A stretch of 64,000 nt of DNA from Serinicoccus hydrothermalis (GCF_001685415.1 NZ_CP014989.1:2232001-2296000); one strand, 5' to 3'. Positions 16,650 through 24,644 are shown, counted from the first letter of the stretch. The notes: generated by a model from the sequence alone, not told the origin. Made by a program: numbers and translations.

Positions 16650-17162
16650 ATGGGTGATGACGCGGGGACGGTGGTCGGCGGGTTCGACCGTGGGGGTCGG
16701 GTGTTCGTGGTCGGTGGCTTCGCGGTGGCCGGGATCGTCGCCGGCTTCGTGCTGCCGCTGCTGGCTCGGTGGGCAGCAGGGTTGCCGTGGGTGCCCTTCC
16801 AGGGTCCGCTGGAGCTGATCTCCTCCTTCGACGCGACCTGGCTGGTGTGGGGTCGCCCGCTCATCGGCGCCCTGCTCGGCCTCGCCTTCGGGCTGTATGT
16901 CGTCGCGGGCACCCCCGTGCTCGAGATCAGGGACGACGCCCTGGAGGTGCGCAGGAACGGCCAGGTCCAGCGCGTCATCCCCCGGGAGACGGTGGGCGGC
17001 GTGCACCTCCGGGGCAGCAAGACGGTCGTCGAGGCCAAGGAGGGCCGCGTGCTCTTCGAGGACGACGTCGAGGGCGGCAAGGACGCCATCCGCCAGGCGT
17101 TCGTCGACCACGGGTACCCCTGGGAGGGAGGCCCCGCGACGCGGTCCGACGGGAGCTCCTGA
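16650..17162 (+). CDS. YqeB-like membrane protein with PH-type domain
   Basis: A 170-aa protein with two hydrophobic segments (about 16-45 and 68-90) followed by a small soluble domain beginning TPVLEIRDDALEVRRNGQVQ (about 89-165). The arrangement matches YqeB/PH-domain proteins of actinobacteria and bacilli, whose role is unknown; it is shorter than the roughly 230-240 aa I associate with YqeB. ATG 16650 follows AGGGGAGA. It is a single gene after the paoABC operon. Confidence 0.65.
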   Translation: MGDDAGTVVGGFDRGGRVFVVGGFAVAGIVAGFVLPLLARWAAGLPWVPFQGPLELISSFDATWLVWGRPLIGALLGLAFGLYVVAGTPVLEIRDDALEVRRNGQVQRVIPRETVGGVHLRGSKTVVEAKEGRVLFEDDVEGGKDAIRQAFVDHGYPWEGGPATRSDGSS

Positions 17163-17189
17163 CGCCCGACCCGGGCGTCGGCCGACTCC

Positions 17190-17546
17190 TCACCAGGCTG
17201 AGTCCGCGGGTTCGTAGACGGTCACACCGCCCGCCTCGAGCGCCGCGCGCAGCTCGGGGCTGGGCGTCCCGCATACCTCGCCAGTCATCGTGCACACCTG
17301 CGACAGCTCCTCCATGAGGGCGCCGATGTTGTCCATGTGCTCCAGGCCGGCCGCCGAGTCCCGGTAGCGCTCGTGGACCAGCCAGTGCGTGCCGTCCGCG
17401 TCCAGGTAGAAGGCATACTCCAGCGTCCCGGGCTCCTCCGCCCGCACGATCTCGACGCAGCGTGCGGCGAGGCGTCGGAACTCCTCGAGCCTGCCCTCGT
17501 GGATGGTGATGCGGGCGGTCCCACGGATCTGCTGCGACGTCGACAT
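17190..17546 (-). CDS. Antibiotic-biosynthesis-monooxygenase (ABM) family protein
   Basis: A 118-aa dimeric ferredoxin-like-fold protein. The ABM pattern is visible: ARITIHEGRLEEFRRLAARC, then EEPGTLEYAFYLDADGTHWL and HERYRDSAAGLEHM. Such proteins act as small cofactor-free monooxygenases or quinone-modifying enzymes; the substrate is not assignable. It is convergent with the YqeB-like gene and lies downstream of a MarR regulator on the same strand (46 bp gap), which may control it. Confidence 0.88.
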   Translation of the reverse strand: MSTSQQIRGTARITIHEGRLEEFRRLAARCVEIVRAEEPGTLEYAFYLDADGTHWLVHERYRDSAAGLEHMDNIGALMEELSQVCTMTGEVCGTPSPELRAALEAGGVTVYEPADSAW

Positions 17547-17592
17547 GTCTGGACGATAGTGAGCGGGGGGCGCGAGCGCCCGCGATGAGACG

Positions 17593-18063
17593 TCAGGCTC
17601 CGCCGCGCTCGATCTCCTCCAGCGCGAGCAGCATCTGCCGCAGCACCCGCAGGGTCGCGTCGAGCTCGGGCCCGGTGAGATCTCCGCCCACCGCGCGCAG
17701 CAACCCCTGCTCGCGCTCGTGGACCGCCTCGATCGCCTGCGCCCCGGCCGGGGTGAGCTGGACCAGCCGCGAGCGCCGGTGCGCGGGGTTGTCGACCAGG
17801 CGCACGAAGCCGGCGTCCTGCGCGTCGTTGACCATCCGCTGGACGAACTGCCTGCTCAGCGCCTGCTCCCGCGCCATCGCCGGCACCGGCAGGTCCCCCT
17901 CCTGCCGCAGCTGGTCGAGGACCGCGCGCACCCCCACGGACATGCCCATGACCTCCTGGTCGCGCTCCACGATCCGGGCCACGCGGCGGTATACCGGGCC
18001 GAGCACGCCGTAGACCTCGGCCAGGCGGGGGGCCAGGTCGGCGGGGGTGAGGGGTTCGTCCAC
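17593..18063 (-). CDS. MarR-family transcriptional regulator
   Basis: A 156-aa winged-helix regulator. The DNA-binding core spans about residues 40-100 (VLDQLRQEGDLPVPAMAREQ, LSRQFVQRMVNDAQDAGFVR) with the wing RRSRLVQLTPAG. Helices at both ends form the dimer interface. A palindrome (18075-18091) sits immediately upstream of its ATG, consistent with autoregulation. The ABM gene follows in the same direction. Confidence 0.92.
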   Translation of the reverse strand: MDEPLTPADLAPRLAEVYGVLGPVYRRVARIVERDQEVMGMSVGVRAVLDQLRQEGDLPVPAMAREQALSRQFVQRMVNDAQDAGFVRLVDNPAHRRSRLVQLTPAGAQAIEAVHEREQGLLRAVGGDLTGPELDATLRVLRQMLLALEEIERGGA

Positions 18064-18074
18064 GGGACCGAGTA

Positions 18075-18091
18075 TGACACCTGGGTTGTCA
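18075..18091. promoter_or_regulatory. Putative MarR operator
   Basis: TGACA (18075-18079) and TGTCA (18087-18091) form an inverted repeat with a 7-bp spacer, 12 bp upstream of the MarR start codon. On the minus strand it contains TTGACA, a good -35 element, so binding would block the promoter. Confidence 0.6.
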
Positions 18092-18229
18092 ATGCCTCAC
18101 CGCAGCGGAGCCCCGTCCTCCGAGACCTGCCCACCTCACCCCCGAGGGTGGGGCGGGGAGGTCTACCCCTTGGTAACTTTCTCCTGCCCGGGACCCCGGT
18201 GTCACCCACCGCTCGTCCTGGAGGCCCCC

Positions 18230-18712
18230 ATGTTCTCGACCCCTGCCCGACTTCTCTCCGCCCTCGGTGCCACCACGGTGCTCACCGCTGCGCTCGCGCT
18301 CGGCGCCGGTCCCGTGCCGAGCGTCGAGGCCGCCTCCGCGCTCCGGTTCACGACCTTCGTCGCGGACCCGGCGGGCAAGGACGACCGCACCAACGCCCAC
18401 ATCAACCGGGAGAAGATCTCGGTGAAGAACACCGGGCGCAGCACGGTTACCCTCTCCGGCTACACCATCCGGGACAAGCAGAACCACTCGTTCACCTTCC
18501 CGAAGAACACCACGGTCAAGCCCGGCAAGACCGTCACCGTGCACACCGGCAAGGGCACGAACGGCTCGGGCAGGTTCTACTGGGGCCAGGGCAACTACGT
18601 GTGGAACAACACCCCCGGCGACACCGCCACGTTGCGCAGCAGCGGGGGCTCGGTCCAGGACACCTGCACCTTCACCGCGTCGAAGCACCCCTCGGGCACC
18701 ACGACCTGCTGA
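18230..18712 (+). CDS. Secreted lamin-tail-domain protein
   Basis: A 160-aa exported protein. Residues 1-35 form a Sec signal peptide (LLSALGATTVLTAALALGAG then PSVEAASA). The rest is one lamin tail (LTD) immunoglobulin-like domain: EKISVKNTGRSTVTLSGYTI, KQNHSFTFPKNTTVKPGKTV, GSGRFYWGQGNYVWNN. It ends with a Cys pair at DTC and TTC that could form a disulfide. LTDs occur on secreted nucleases and surface proteins; this one stands alone, so its role is unknown. ATG 18230 gives the complete signal peptide. Confidence 0.85.
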   Translation: MFSTPARLLSALGATTVLTAALALGAGPVPSVEAASALRFTTFVADPAGKDDRTNAHINREKISVKNTGRSTVTLSGYTIRDKQNHSFTFPKNTTVKPGKTVTVHTGKGTNGSGRFYWGQGNYVWNNTPGDTATLRSSGGSVQDTCTFTASKHPSGTTTC

Positions 18713-18785
18713 CTCGCGGCGCCACCCGGTCGGTGGCGGACCTCGCCCGGGGGCCCTAGCGTGGGCATACCCGAGGAGAGGACCG

Positions 18786-18948
18786 ATGGTGGGACCGACG
18801 CGAGTCTGGCCCCGGCTGAAGGTGGCCGACTGGACCGACACGCGCGGCACGCTGCACCTACTCCGCCGCCGCGGACCTCGGTCGTTGGGATCGGGCCAGC
18901 CTCGAGGACGACCCGGGACGGTGGCCTCAGCACCGGCCGGGCCGGTGA
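18786..18948 (+). pseudogene. DUF5996 remnant with large internal deletion
   Basis: ATG 18786 opens with RVWPRLKVADWTDTRGTLHL, the N-terminus of DUF5996 proteins (about 300 aa). Immediately afterwards, in a different frame, comes TYSAAADLGRWDRASLEDDP ending at TGA 18946-18948, which matches the family's C-terminus. The roughly 260 central residues are missing and the two ends are out of frame across 18856-18862. Family matches are from memory, but both ends fit the same family in the right order. Confidence 0.65.
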
Positions 18949-18954
18949 CCCGCC

Positions 18955-19257
18955 TCAGAAGTCGAAGGCGGTCTCCGTGCCCGACCCGGCCGGGCGGTAG
19001 CGCTGCAGGTGCACCCGGCGCACCAGCCGGATCACCGGGCGGATGAGCATCTCGACCGAGCCGATGACGAAGAGCCAGGTGCCGATCGTCACCGTCGCGT
19101 CGCTGAAGAAGAGGAAGCTGCCGACGAGGAACCACAGCGCGATGAGCACGTCGTTGACGATGCTGAGGATCTCGTAGCGCTGCCGGATCACCAGCTCCTC
19201 GTGGCCCAGGTGGAGCACCACGTCGCCGGACCCCGATGTGTTCGTGTCGCTTGCCAT
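18955..19257 (-). CDS. YrhK-family membrane protein
   Basis: A 100-aa protein. Residues about 15-95 form a YrhK domain: HEELVIRQRYEILSIVNDVL, a first hydrophobic hairpin (LIALWFLVGSFLFF), then TIGTWLFVIGSVEMLIRPVI and the basic tail RLVRRVHLQRY. Two transmembrane helices are likely. ATG 19257 is used; the longer open frame upstream is noncoding shadow. It is convergent with the DUF5996 remnant. No function is known for YrhK. Confidence 0.8.
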   Translation of the reverse strand: MASDTNTSGSGDVVLHLGHEELVIRQRYEILSIVNDVLIALWFLVGSFLFFSDATVTIGTWLFVIGSVEMLIRPVIRLVRRVHLQRYRPAGSGTETAFDF

Positions 19258-19322
19258 CCGCCCGACACTACGCAGCCCCGGGCGGGTCGGGCACGGTGCT
19301 GGCGGGCCGGTCGTGCGGGGCG

Positions 19323-20113
19323 TCAGCCGGCGAACCCGCGACCCAGCTCGCCCAGCGCATCCCGCAGCCGCGCCACGGCGACCGGACCGACGCCGTGCAG
19401 CGCGGCCAGGTCGTCCTCGGTCCACCCGGTGAGCTGCTCCAGCGACTCGATGCCCTCGGCGCGCAGCGCCCGGGTCGCCGGGGCTCCGATGGTCCGGGGC
19501 AGCGGCGTGCCGAGCGGACGCGGCGGCCGCGCGCGCCCCGGCCCGCCGTGGTCCAGGACCGCCTCGCCGCGCGGGGAGAGGCGGTAGCCGATCGCGAGGG
19601 ACTCGGTGACCCCTTCCCCTTGAGCTTGCGGACGTCCGCCTTCCACGGCAGCGTCTCCCGCCCGAGCTCCTCGGCGAGCTCGGGCGCCCGGACGCCGGGG
19701 TTCTCGTCGATGGCGCGCAGGGTCTCGCGCGTCCACGGGCCGTGGCCGGACGCGGCGTCCAGCCGGTCCATCCAGGCGCGCAACCGCCCGATCTCCTCGG
19801 TGTCGGGGATCTGCTCCCGGAGCTGGGTGCGCGGGTCGGGACCGGCATACCTCAACCCCACCCGGTATGCCGGGCGCTCGGCCCTCGCCGCGAGCCCGGC
19901 CCTGAGCGCGGCGAGGCTGGCGGCGCCAGCCCGGCGGGCGTCCTCCGCCTGCAGCGACGAGGCGGCGACCTGCTCCACCGAGGTGACCTCGATCAGACCC
20001 ACCGCGGTGCGCAGCCGGGTGCCGACCTTGACACGGGGCCGGTCCCAGCGGCGGAAGGCCAGGTCGATCTGTCCCTCCCTGATCGCCGCCAGCTCGGCGG
20101 GGCGGATCATCAT
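19323..20113 (-). pseudogene. ASCH-like/winged-helix/HhH protein interrupted by a frameshift
   Basis: Two overlapping minus frames carry one protein. The first (from ATG 20113) encodes an ASCH-like start, IREGQIDLAFRRWDRPRVKV and GLIEVTSV, then a winged-helix part ending RETLPWKADVRKLKGKG. The protein resumes one frame over as VTESLAIGYRLSPRGEAVLD and a helix-hairpin-helix end, DDLAALHGVGPVAVARLRDA. The break is at a run of four G in a GGGGAAGGGG tract (about 19617-19626); one extra G would restore a single 264-aa frame. It overlaps the DUF2461 stop by ATGA. A sequencing slip is as likely as a true mutation. Confidence 0.7.
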
Positions 20114-20772
20114 CGGCCGGCGCCTGCCCGGGGGCCCGTGTCCGTGGCCGCGAGCCACTCGACGAGCGGTCGCACCTGCTCCCACCGGTCCCGCACCTCC
20201 GCGAGCAGACGGGGCGTGGTGACGACGTCGCCGTCCTGCTCCCAGCGCATACAGGTCAGGGTCTTGTGCCGCAGCAGCTCGATCCGCTCGTGCTCGCGGT
20301 CCCAGCCGCGCGGTGCGGTCTTGACCCGGTCGCCGCCGATCTCCCAGCCGCCCTCGCGCAGGGTCGCCACCAGCGACTCCAGCTGCTGGCCGGTGCCCGG
20401 TGAGTCCACGGCGGCGCGGTATGCCCGCAGCCGCGCGGGGTCCATGTGGTAGCAGCCACCCCCGAGCAGGAGCCCGTCGGCGGAGACCTGGACATACCAG
20501 CCCGTCGCCTCGGCCACCGAGACGTAGGCACCCTGGTGCGTCTTGTAGGGGCTCTTGTCCTTCGAGAAGCGCACGTCACGGTGTGGGCGGAAGAGCTTGG
20601 CCTCGCCGAAGTCGTCGGCCAGCTCGTCGGTGAGGGCGCGCAGCGGCCCGGCGACGTCGCGCTCGTGCTCCTCCTTGTGCGCGGCCCAGAACTCCTTGGT
20701 GTTGTCCTGCTCCAGCCGCTCGTAGAAGTCGGTCGCGGCGTGGGGTATGCCTGTGAAGGGGGACATGGTCAT
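20110..20772 (-). CDS. DUF2461-family protein
   Basis: A 220-aa protein of family DUF2461. Recognisable features are FYERLEQDNTKEFWAAHKEE near the N-terminus, LFRPHRDVRFSKDKSPYKTH (about 60-80), and YVQVSADGLLLGGGCYHMDP (about 93-112). The biochemical role is unknown. Start is ATG 20772 (or 20766, two codons on). Its stop overlaps the start of the downstream frameshifted ASCH/HhH gene, so they form a transcriptional unit. Confidence 0.88.
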   Translation of the reverse strand: MTMSPFTGIPHAATDFYERLEQDNTKEFWAAHKEEHERDVAGPLRALTDELADDFGEAKLFRPHRDVRFSKDKSPYKTHQGAYVSVAEATGWYVQVSADGLLLGGGCYHMDPARLRAYRAAVDSPGTGQQLESLVATLREGGWEIGGDRVKTAPRGWDREHERIELLRHKTLTCMRWEQDGDVVTTPRLLAEVRDRWEQVRPLVEWLAATDTGPRAGAGR

Positions 20773-20932
20773 CAGTGTGCCGCTCGCGGACGTCGGCGGC
20801 CCTCCGGATCCTCCACCTCCCCGCGCTTCGTTGCTCTCCCCCACCCTGCAGGGCGGGGGCGGGCGAGAAAGCGTGGGGCGGGCGTGGAAAAGCGGTGGCG
20901 TCGGCATACGTAGGGGCGGGAGCCTGTCGGCC

Positions 20933-21667
20933 ATGACGACCAGCGACCTGTGGGACGAGAAGACGGCGGCGGCGTATGACGAGGCGTCCGCGGCGATGTT
21001 CGCCCCCGACGTGCTCGACCCGGCGGTGGACCTGCTGACCGAGCTCGCCGGGGACGGGCGCGCGCTGGAGCTGGCCATCGGGACCGGGCGCGTGGGCATA
21101 CCCCTGGCGCAGCGCGGGATCGAGGTGGTCGGGATCGAGCTCTCGCCGCCGATGGTGGACCAGCTGCACCGCAAGGCCGCGGACCTGCCGGTGACCGTGG
21201 GCGACATGGCGACGACGCAGGTCGAGGGCACCTTCGCGCTCGTCTACCTCGTCTTCAACACCATCGGCAACCTCACGACGCAGGAGGAGCAGGTCGCGTG
21301 CTTCGCCAACGCCGCGCGCCACCTGGAGCCCGGCGGTCGCTTCGTGGTCGAGGTGGGGGTGCCGGCGCTGCGGCGGCTGCCGCCGGGTCAGGCGGCGGTG
21401 CCCTTCGACGTCGGCGAGGAGCATGTCGGGCTCGACACCTACGACCCGGTGACCCAGCAGGCGATGTCGTACCACTACTCGAGGGAGGCGGACGGGTCCT
21501 GGAGCTACTCCCCGCACCACTTCCGTTACGTCTGGCCCAGCGAGCTGGACCTCATGGCGCGGCTCGCGGGCCTGCGGCTGGAGCGCCGGACCTCGGACTG
21601 GCGCGGCGCGCCGTTCACCGCGGAGAGCGAGAGCCACGTCTCGGTGTGGCGGCGCGAGGGTCAGTGA
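20933..21667 (+). CDS. Class I SAM-dependent methyltransferase
   Basis: A 244-aa Rossmann-fold methyltransferase. Motif I is ALELAIGTGRVGIPLAQRGI (about 43-62), motif II VVGIELSPPMVDQL, and motif IV FALVYLVFNTIGNLTTQEEQ. The C-terminal half has the YWPSELDLMARLAGLRL pattern (here YVWPSEL). Substrate unknown. The start at ATG 20933 matches the family start (DLWDEKTAAAYDE); the frame is open further upstream but noncoding. It is divergent from DUF2461. Confidence 0.9.
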   Translation: MTTSDLWDEKTAAAYDEASAAMFAPDVLDPAVDLLTELAGDGRALELAIGTGRVGIPLAQRGIEVVGIELSPPMVDQLHRKAADLPVTVGDMATTQVEGTFALVYLVFNTIGNLTTQEEQVACFANAARHLEPGGRFVVEVGVPALRRLPPGQAAVPFDVGEEHVGLDTYDPVTQQAMSYHYSREADGSWSYSPHHFRYVWPSELDLMARLAGLRLERRTSDWRGAPFTAESESHVSVWRREGQ

Positions 21668-21692
21668 CCGAGGGGTGAGGCACCATGAAGGT

Positions 21693-22346
21693 ATGCCGCT
21701 CGCTCCCGACGTCCTCGACCTCGCCGAGTCGCTCGTCCCGTCCGGAGGGCGTGGCCTGCTCGGGATCGCGGGGCTGCCCGGTTCGGGCAAGTCGACCTTC
21801 GCCGAGGACCTCATCGCGGCCCTGGCGGAGCGGCACGGGGACGGGCGCGTGGGTCACGTGCCGATGGACGGCTTCCACCTCGCCGACGTCCAGCTCGAGC
21901 GCCTCGGGCTCCGGGAGCGCAAGGGTGCCCCGGAGACCTTCGACGTCCACGGCTATGCCGCGACGCTCCGGCGGCTCGGGGAGGACACCGACCAGCCCGT
22001 CTACGTCCCGGGTTTCGAGCGCACCCTGGAAGAGCCCGTCGCCGCCAGCCTGGTGGTGCCGCCGACGGCCCGGCTGGTCGTCAGCGAGGGCAACTACCTC
22101 CTCGACCCCGACCCGGCCTGGCGCGCGGCGCGCGCCCGGCTCGACGCGGTCTGGTGGGTCGAGGTGGACGAGGAGCTGCGGCATACCCGGCTGGTGGAGC
22201 GGCACGTGCGGTTCGGCAAGAGCCCGCGGGAGGCGCGTGACTGGGTCGAGCAGGTCGACGAGGCCAACGCCCGCCTGATCCGCGAGCGCTCCGACCCGCC
22301 CGACCAGGTCGTCAGCGCCGCCGACGACGGCTGGGTTCTCGCTTGA
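21693..22346 (+). CDS. Nucleoside/nucleotide kinase-family protein (uridine-kinase-like)
   Basis: A 217-aa P-loop kinase. The Walker A motif is GIAGLPGSGKSTFAEDLIAA (residues about 23-42); an acidic pair and HVPMDGFHLADVQLERLGLR follow, as in the pantothenate/uridine kinase group; YVPGFERTLEEP and VVSEGNYLLDPDPAW are also typical. The phosphate acceptor is not identified. ATG 21693 is favoured; GTG 21675 is an in-frame alternative with a better-placed GAGGGG. Confidence 0.85.
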   Translation: MPLAPDVLDLAESLVPSGGRGLLGIAGLPGSGKSTFAEDLIAALAERHGDGRVGHVPMDGFHLADVQLERLGLRERKGAPETFDVHGYAATLRRLGEDTDQPVYVPGFERTLEEPVAASLVVPPTARLVVSEGNYLLDPDPAWRAARARLDAVWWVEVDEELRHTRLVERHVRFGKSPREARDWVEQVDEANARLIRERSDPPDQVVSAADDGWVLA

Positions 22347-22367
22347 CCTGGCTCGGTAGCCGGCCGG

Positions 22368-22634
22368 TCAGGAGCCGGTCTTCTCCCGGTGGCTGCAGCC
22401 GGGCCAGCAGCACGGGCGGCGCATACCGTCCTGCAGCTCCTCCCGGGTCCGACGGATGCGGTGGGCGCGGGTCGGCTCCTTCTTGGCGTCCTCGACCCAG
22501 CAGATGAACTCGTTGCGGGCCAGCGGCGTGATGTCGAGCCAGGCCTCCAGCGCGTCGTCGTGCGCGGTCAGCTCGGCGCGCAGGTCGTCGGGCAGCTCGT
22601 GCACCGCGCCCCCCGGGACCGTCGTCGTCGCCAT
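22368..22634 (-). CDS. YdeI/OmpD-associated-like small protein
   Basis: An 88-aa protein matching the C-terminal YdeI/OmdA segment: ELPDDLRAELTAHDDALEAW, TPLARNEFICWVEDAKKEPT, RAHRIRRTREELQDG, and the distinctive RRPCCWPGCSHR at the C-terminus. Full YdeI proteins add an upstream domain absent here. Proposed roles include peptide (bacteriocin) protection; unproven. It is divergent from a PPOX gene across a 138-bp gap holding a 32-bp perfect palindrome. Confidence 0.85.
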   Translation of the reverse strand: MATTTVPGGAVHELPDDLRAELTAHDDALEAWLDITPLARNEFICWVEDAKKEPTRAHRIRRTREELQDGMRRPCCWPGCSHREKTGS

Positions 22635-22674
22635 GGCGAGACGCTAGCAGTGCCGACGACCCGCCCGCCCCGAG

Positions 22675-22706
22675 CGGCTCCGGCGTTCACGTGAACGCCG
22701 GAGCCG
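22675..22706. promoter_or_regulatory. 32-bp perfect palindrome in a divergent gap
   Basis: The two 16-bp arms, 22675-22690 and 22691-22706, are exact reverse complements with no spacer; the centre is TTCACGTGAA. It lies between divergently transcribed genes, so an operator or extruding cruciform fits better than a terminator. Confidence 0.7.
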
Positions 22707-22772
22707 ACGCCGACCGGCGCGTCGTCGGGACGTGACCTGACGGAGGCATACCCCACCGGGCATCCTGGCACC

Positions 22773-23438
22773 ATGACCGACCTGTCGACCCCGACCCGCA
22801 AGCCCGAGCGCTACACCGACGAGCGCGCCCGTCTCGACGAGCTGCTGGACGGCGTCCCGGTGGGTGTGCTGTCCACGGTGCACGAGGGGCTGCCCTGGTC
22901 GGTGCCGATGCTCGTCGCGCGGGACGGAGACCGGGTGCTGCTGCACGGCTCCACCGGGGCCGGTGCGCTGCGGCACCTGCGCGTGGGCGCGCCGATCACC
23001 CTGACCGTGATGGCGCTGGACGGCCTCGTCGTGGCCGAGAGCGCGTTCGACTCCTCGGCGAACTACCGCAGCGCGGTGCTGCGCGGCACCGCGGTCGAGC
23101 TCGCCGGCGACGAGGCCGCGGCCGCACTGGAGCGGCTCACCGACCGGCTCCTGCCAGGTCGCACGGACGAGATCCGCGGCAGCACCCGGCGCGAGCTCGC
23201 CGCCACGACGTGCCTGGTGCTCCCCATCGAGGAGGGGTCGTGGCTGTTCAAGGAGCGGACCGGGGGGACCGACCCGTCGACCGACCCGGAGGTCTGGTCC
23301 GGCGTGGTGCCGCTGCGCCTCGTCGCGGGTATGCCCGAGCCCACCGCCGGCGTCACCGCACCGACCCCCGGCTCGGTCCAGGCGGTGGGGGAGGCATACC
23401 CGGGCTTCCCGGAGGAGGTCAGCGCACCACCGCGTTGA
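22773..23438 (+). CDS. Pyridoxamine-5-phosphate-oxidase-like protein
   Basis: A 221-aa FMN-binding split-barrel protein. It shows DGVPVGVLSTVHEGLPWSVP (about 28-47), LVARDGDRVLLHGSTGAGAL, a conserved middle (YRSAVLRGTAVELAGDEAAA), and the partner helix ERLTDRLLPGR. The family often carries haem or flavin; its role here is unknown. The start is ATG 22773. It is convergent with the TetR gene, overlapping it by 20 bp at the 3' ends. Confidence 0.9.
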   Translation: MTDLSTPTRKPERYTDERARLDELLDGVPVGVLSTVHEGLPWSVPMLVARDGDRVLLHGSTGAGALRHLRVGAPITLTVMALDGLVVAESAFDSSANYRSAVLRGTAVELAGDEAAAALERLTDRLLPGRTDEIRGSTRRELAATTCLVLPIEEGSWLFKERTGGTDPSTDPEVWSGVVPLRLVAGMPEPTAGVTAPTPGSVQAVGEAYPGFPEEVSAPPR

Positions 23439-23997
23439 CCGCCTGCTCGAGCGTGGGCTGCACGTCCTCGCCGGCGAAGATCGTGCCGGGGGTGATGAGC
23501 TGGACGCACATCCCGTCGAGCACGGTCAGCAGGAGCAGCATCGCCGCACCGCGGTCGACGAGCAGGGCACCCTCGGACTCCAGCTGCACCAGCCAGCTCT
23601 CGATCCGGTCGCGCGACACGGCCGACATCCGCTCCAGGGTGTGCGTCCCGTGCTCGGTGGCGGACGGGCCGACCGCGGCGGCGTAGGCGGAGAACCACAT
23701 CGAGGTGAACTCCGTGCGCATGAAGTCGCCGGGGAAGTACTGCATGAGGCACTCGGTGAGGCGGCGTCGCGGTGCCACGCGGCGGTCCGCGATGCGCAGG
23801 TCGGGGAGCATCCGCTCCAGCGCCGGCTCGATGAGCACGTCGAAGAGGTCGGCCTGGGTGGGGAAGTAGTGCCGCAGGGTGCTGGCCCCGATCCCGGCCT
23901 CCCGCGCGACGCTGCGCACGCTGATCGACTCGATGCCGGAGCGCTCGACGAGGCGACGGGCGGCGTCGACGATCTCCTGACGACGTTCCTGGCTCAC
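23419..23997 (-). CDS. TetR-family transcriptional regulator
   Basis: A 192-aa repressor. The N-terminal helix-turn-helix is complete: RQEIVDAARRLVERSGIESI, SVRSVAREAGIGASTLRHYF (about 5-45). The remaining helices form a ligand and dimer domain of unknown specificity. It is divergent from a small multidrug-export gene (90-bp gap) with two matching palindromes between them, so it probably represses both itself and that gene. Confidence 0.92.
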   Translation of the reverse strand: MSQERRQEIVDAARRLVERSGIESISVRSVAREAGIGASTLRHYFPTQADLFDVLIEPALERMLPDLRIADRRVAPRRRLTECLMQYFPGDFMRTEFTSMWFSAYAAAVGPSATEHGTHTLERMSAVSRDRIESWLVQLESEGALLVDRGAAMLLLLTVLDGMCVQLITPGTIFAGEDVQPTLEQAVNAVVR

Positions 23998-24011
23998 GTG
24001 ATCTCCTTGTC

Positions 24012-24063
24012 TAGCACAGCGTACCGGTACAGTGTGCTAATCTATCTCTAGTACACCGTGCTA
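24012..24063. promoter_or_regulatory. Paired TetR operator boxes
   Basis: Box 1 is TAGCACA (24012-24018) with inverted TGTGCTA (24033-24039) around a centred ACCGGT. Box 2, TAGTACACCGTGCTA (24049-24063), repeats the same half-sites. Both lie between the TetR gene and the exporter and are AT-rich relative to their surroundings. Confidence 0.75.
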
Positions 24064-24087
24064 ACCAACGACGAGAGGGGCAGGACC

Positions 24088-24564
24088 ATGGTCGAGGGAC
24101 TCCAGGAGTGGACCGCCGGGCTGCCGGCCGTGCTGCAGTGGCTGGGGGTGATGGCGGCGGGCGCGATCCCCTTCGTGGAGAGCTACCTTGGGTCGGCCAT
24201 CGGCGTCGTCGCCGGGCTCAACCCGGTCGTCGCCGTCCTGGCCGCCGTGGTCGGCAACGTCATCACCATGACCCTCGTCGTGCTCTCGGCGGACCGGCTG
24301 CGGCGGCGACGCGGCACCGAGGCGCCCGAGGAGATGTCGCCGCGCAAGCAGCGCCTGCGGGGGATCTTCGACCGCTTCGGCGTGCCGGGCGTGAGCCTGC
24401 TCGGCCAGACGGTGCTGCCCAGCCAGATCACCTCCGGCGCACTGGTGGCCTTCGGTGCCAACACCCGCGGGGTCATCGTCTGGCAGATCGTCTCGATCAT
24501 CCTCTGGGGCGTGCTCTTCGGCGCGCTCGCGGTCCTGGGCGTCGACCTGTTCGCCAGCGCCTGA
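24088..24564 (+). CDS. Small multidrug-export-type membrane protein
   Basis: A 158-aa protein of the Sm_multidrug_ex family (PF06695). Hydrophobic stretches are LPAVLQWLGVMAAGAIPFVE (about 11-30), GLNPVVAVLAAVVGNVITMT, and VIVWQIVSIILWGVLFGALA (about 131-150), with a basic cytoplasmic loop RLRRRRGTEAP. Transport has been proposed from distant homology only. ATG 24088 follows GAGAGGGGCAGG; the upstream GTG lies within the operator. It is probably controlled by the divergent TetR gene. Confidence 0.8.
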   Translation: MVEGLQEWTAGLPAVLQWLGVMAAGAIPFVESYLGSAIGVVAGLNPVVAVLAAVVGNVITMTLVVLSADRLRRRRGTEAPEEMSPRKQRLRGIFDRFGVPGVSLLGQTVLPSQITSGALVAFGANTRGVIVWQIVSIILWGVLFGALAVLGVDLFASA

Positions 24565-24577
24565 CCGGGGCGGACCC

Positions 24578-24637
24578 GCATACACGACAGAGCACCCCGT
24601 GCGTCCGGTGACGCGCGGGGTGCTCCGTCGTGTATGC
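24578..24637 (+). terminator. Long perfect terminator-like hairpin
   Basis: An 11-bp outer stem (24578-24588 with 24627-24637) and a 10-bp stem (24590-24599 with 24616-24625) are separated by a single mismatch. An inner GCGTC/GACGC stem (24601-24605, 24610-24614) caps it. It directly follows the small exporter gene. The outer arms include GCATAC/GTATGC. Confidence 0.85.
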
Positions 24638-24644
24638 CCGGGGC

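Noticed and set aside
18761-19046. Intact 70-90 aa plus-strand genes in this stretch
   Set aside because: The reading frames decay into Arg/Pro/Gly-rich nonsense after the first 25 residues; the meaningful parts are the two ends of a deleted DUF5996 gene.
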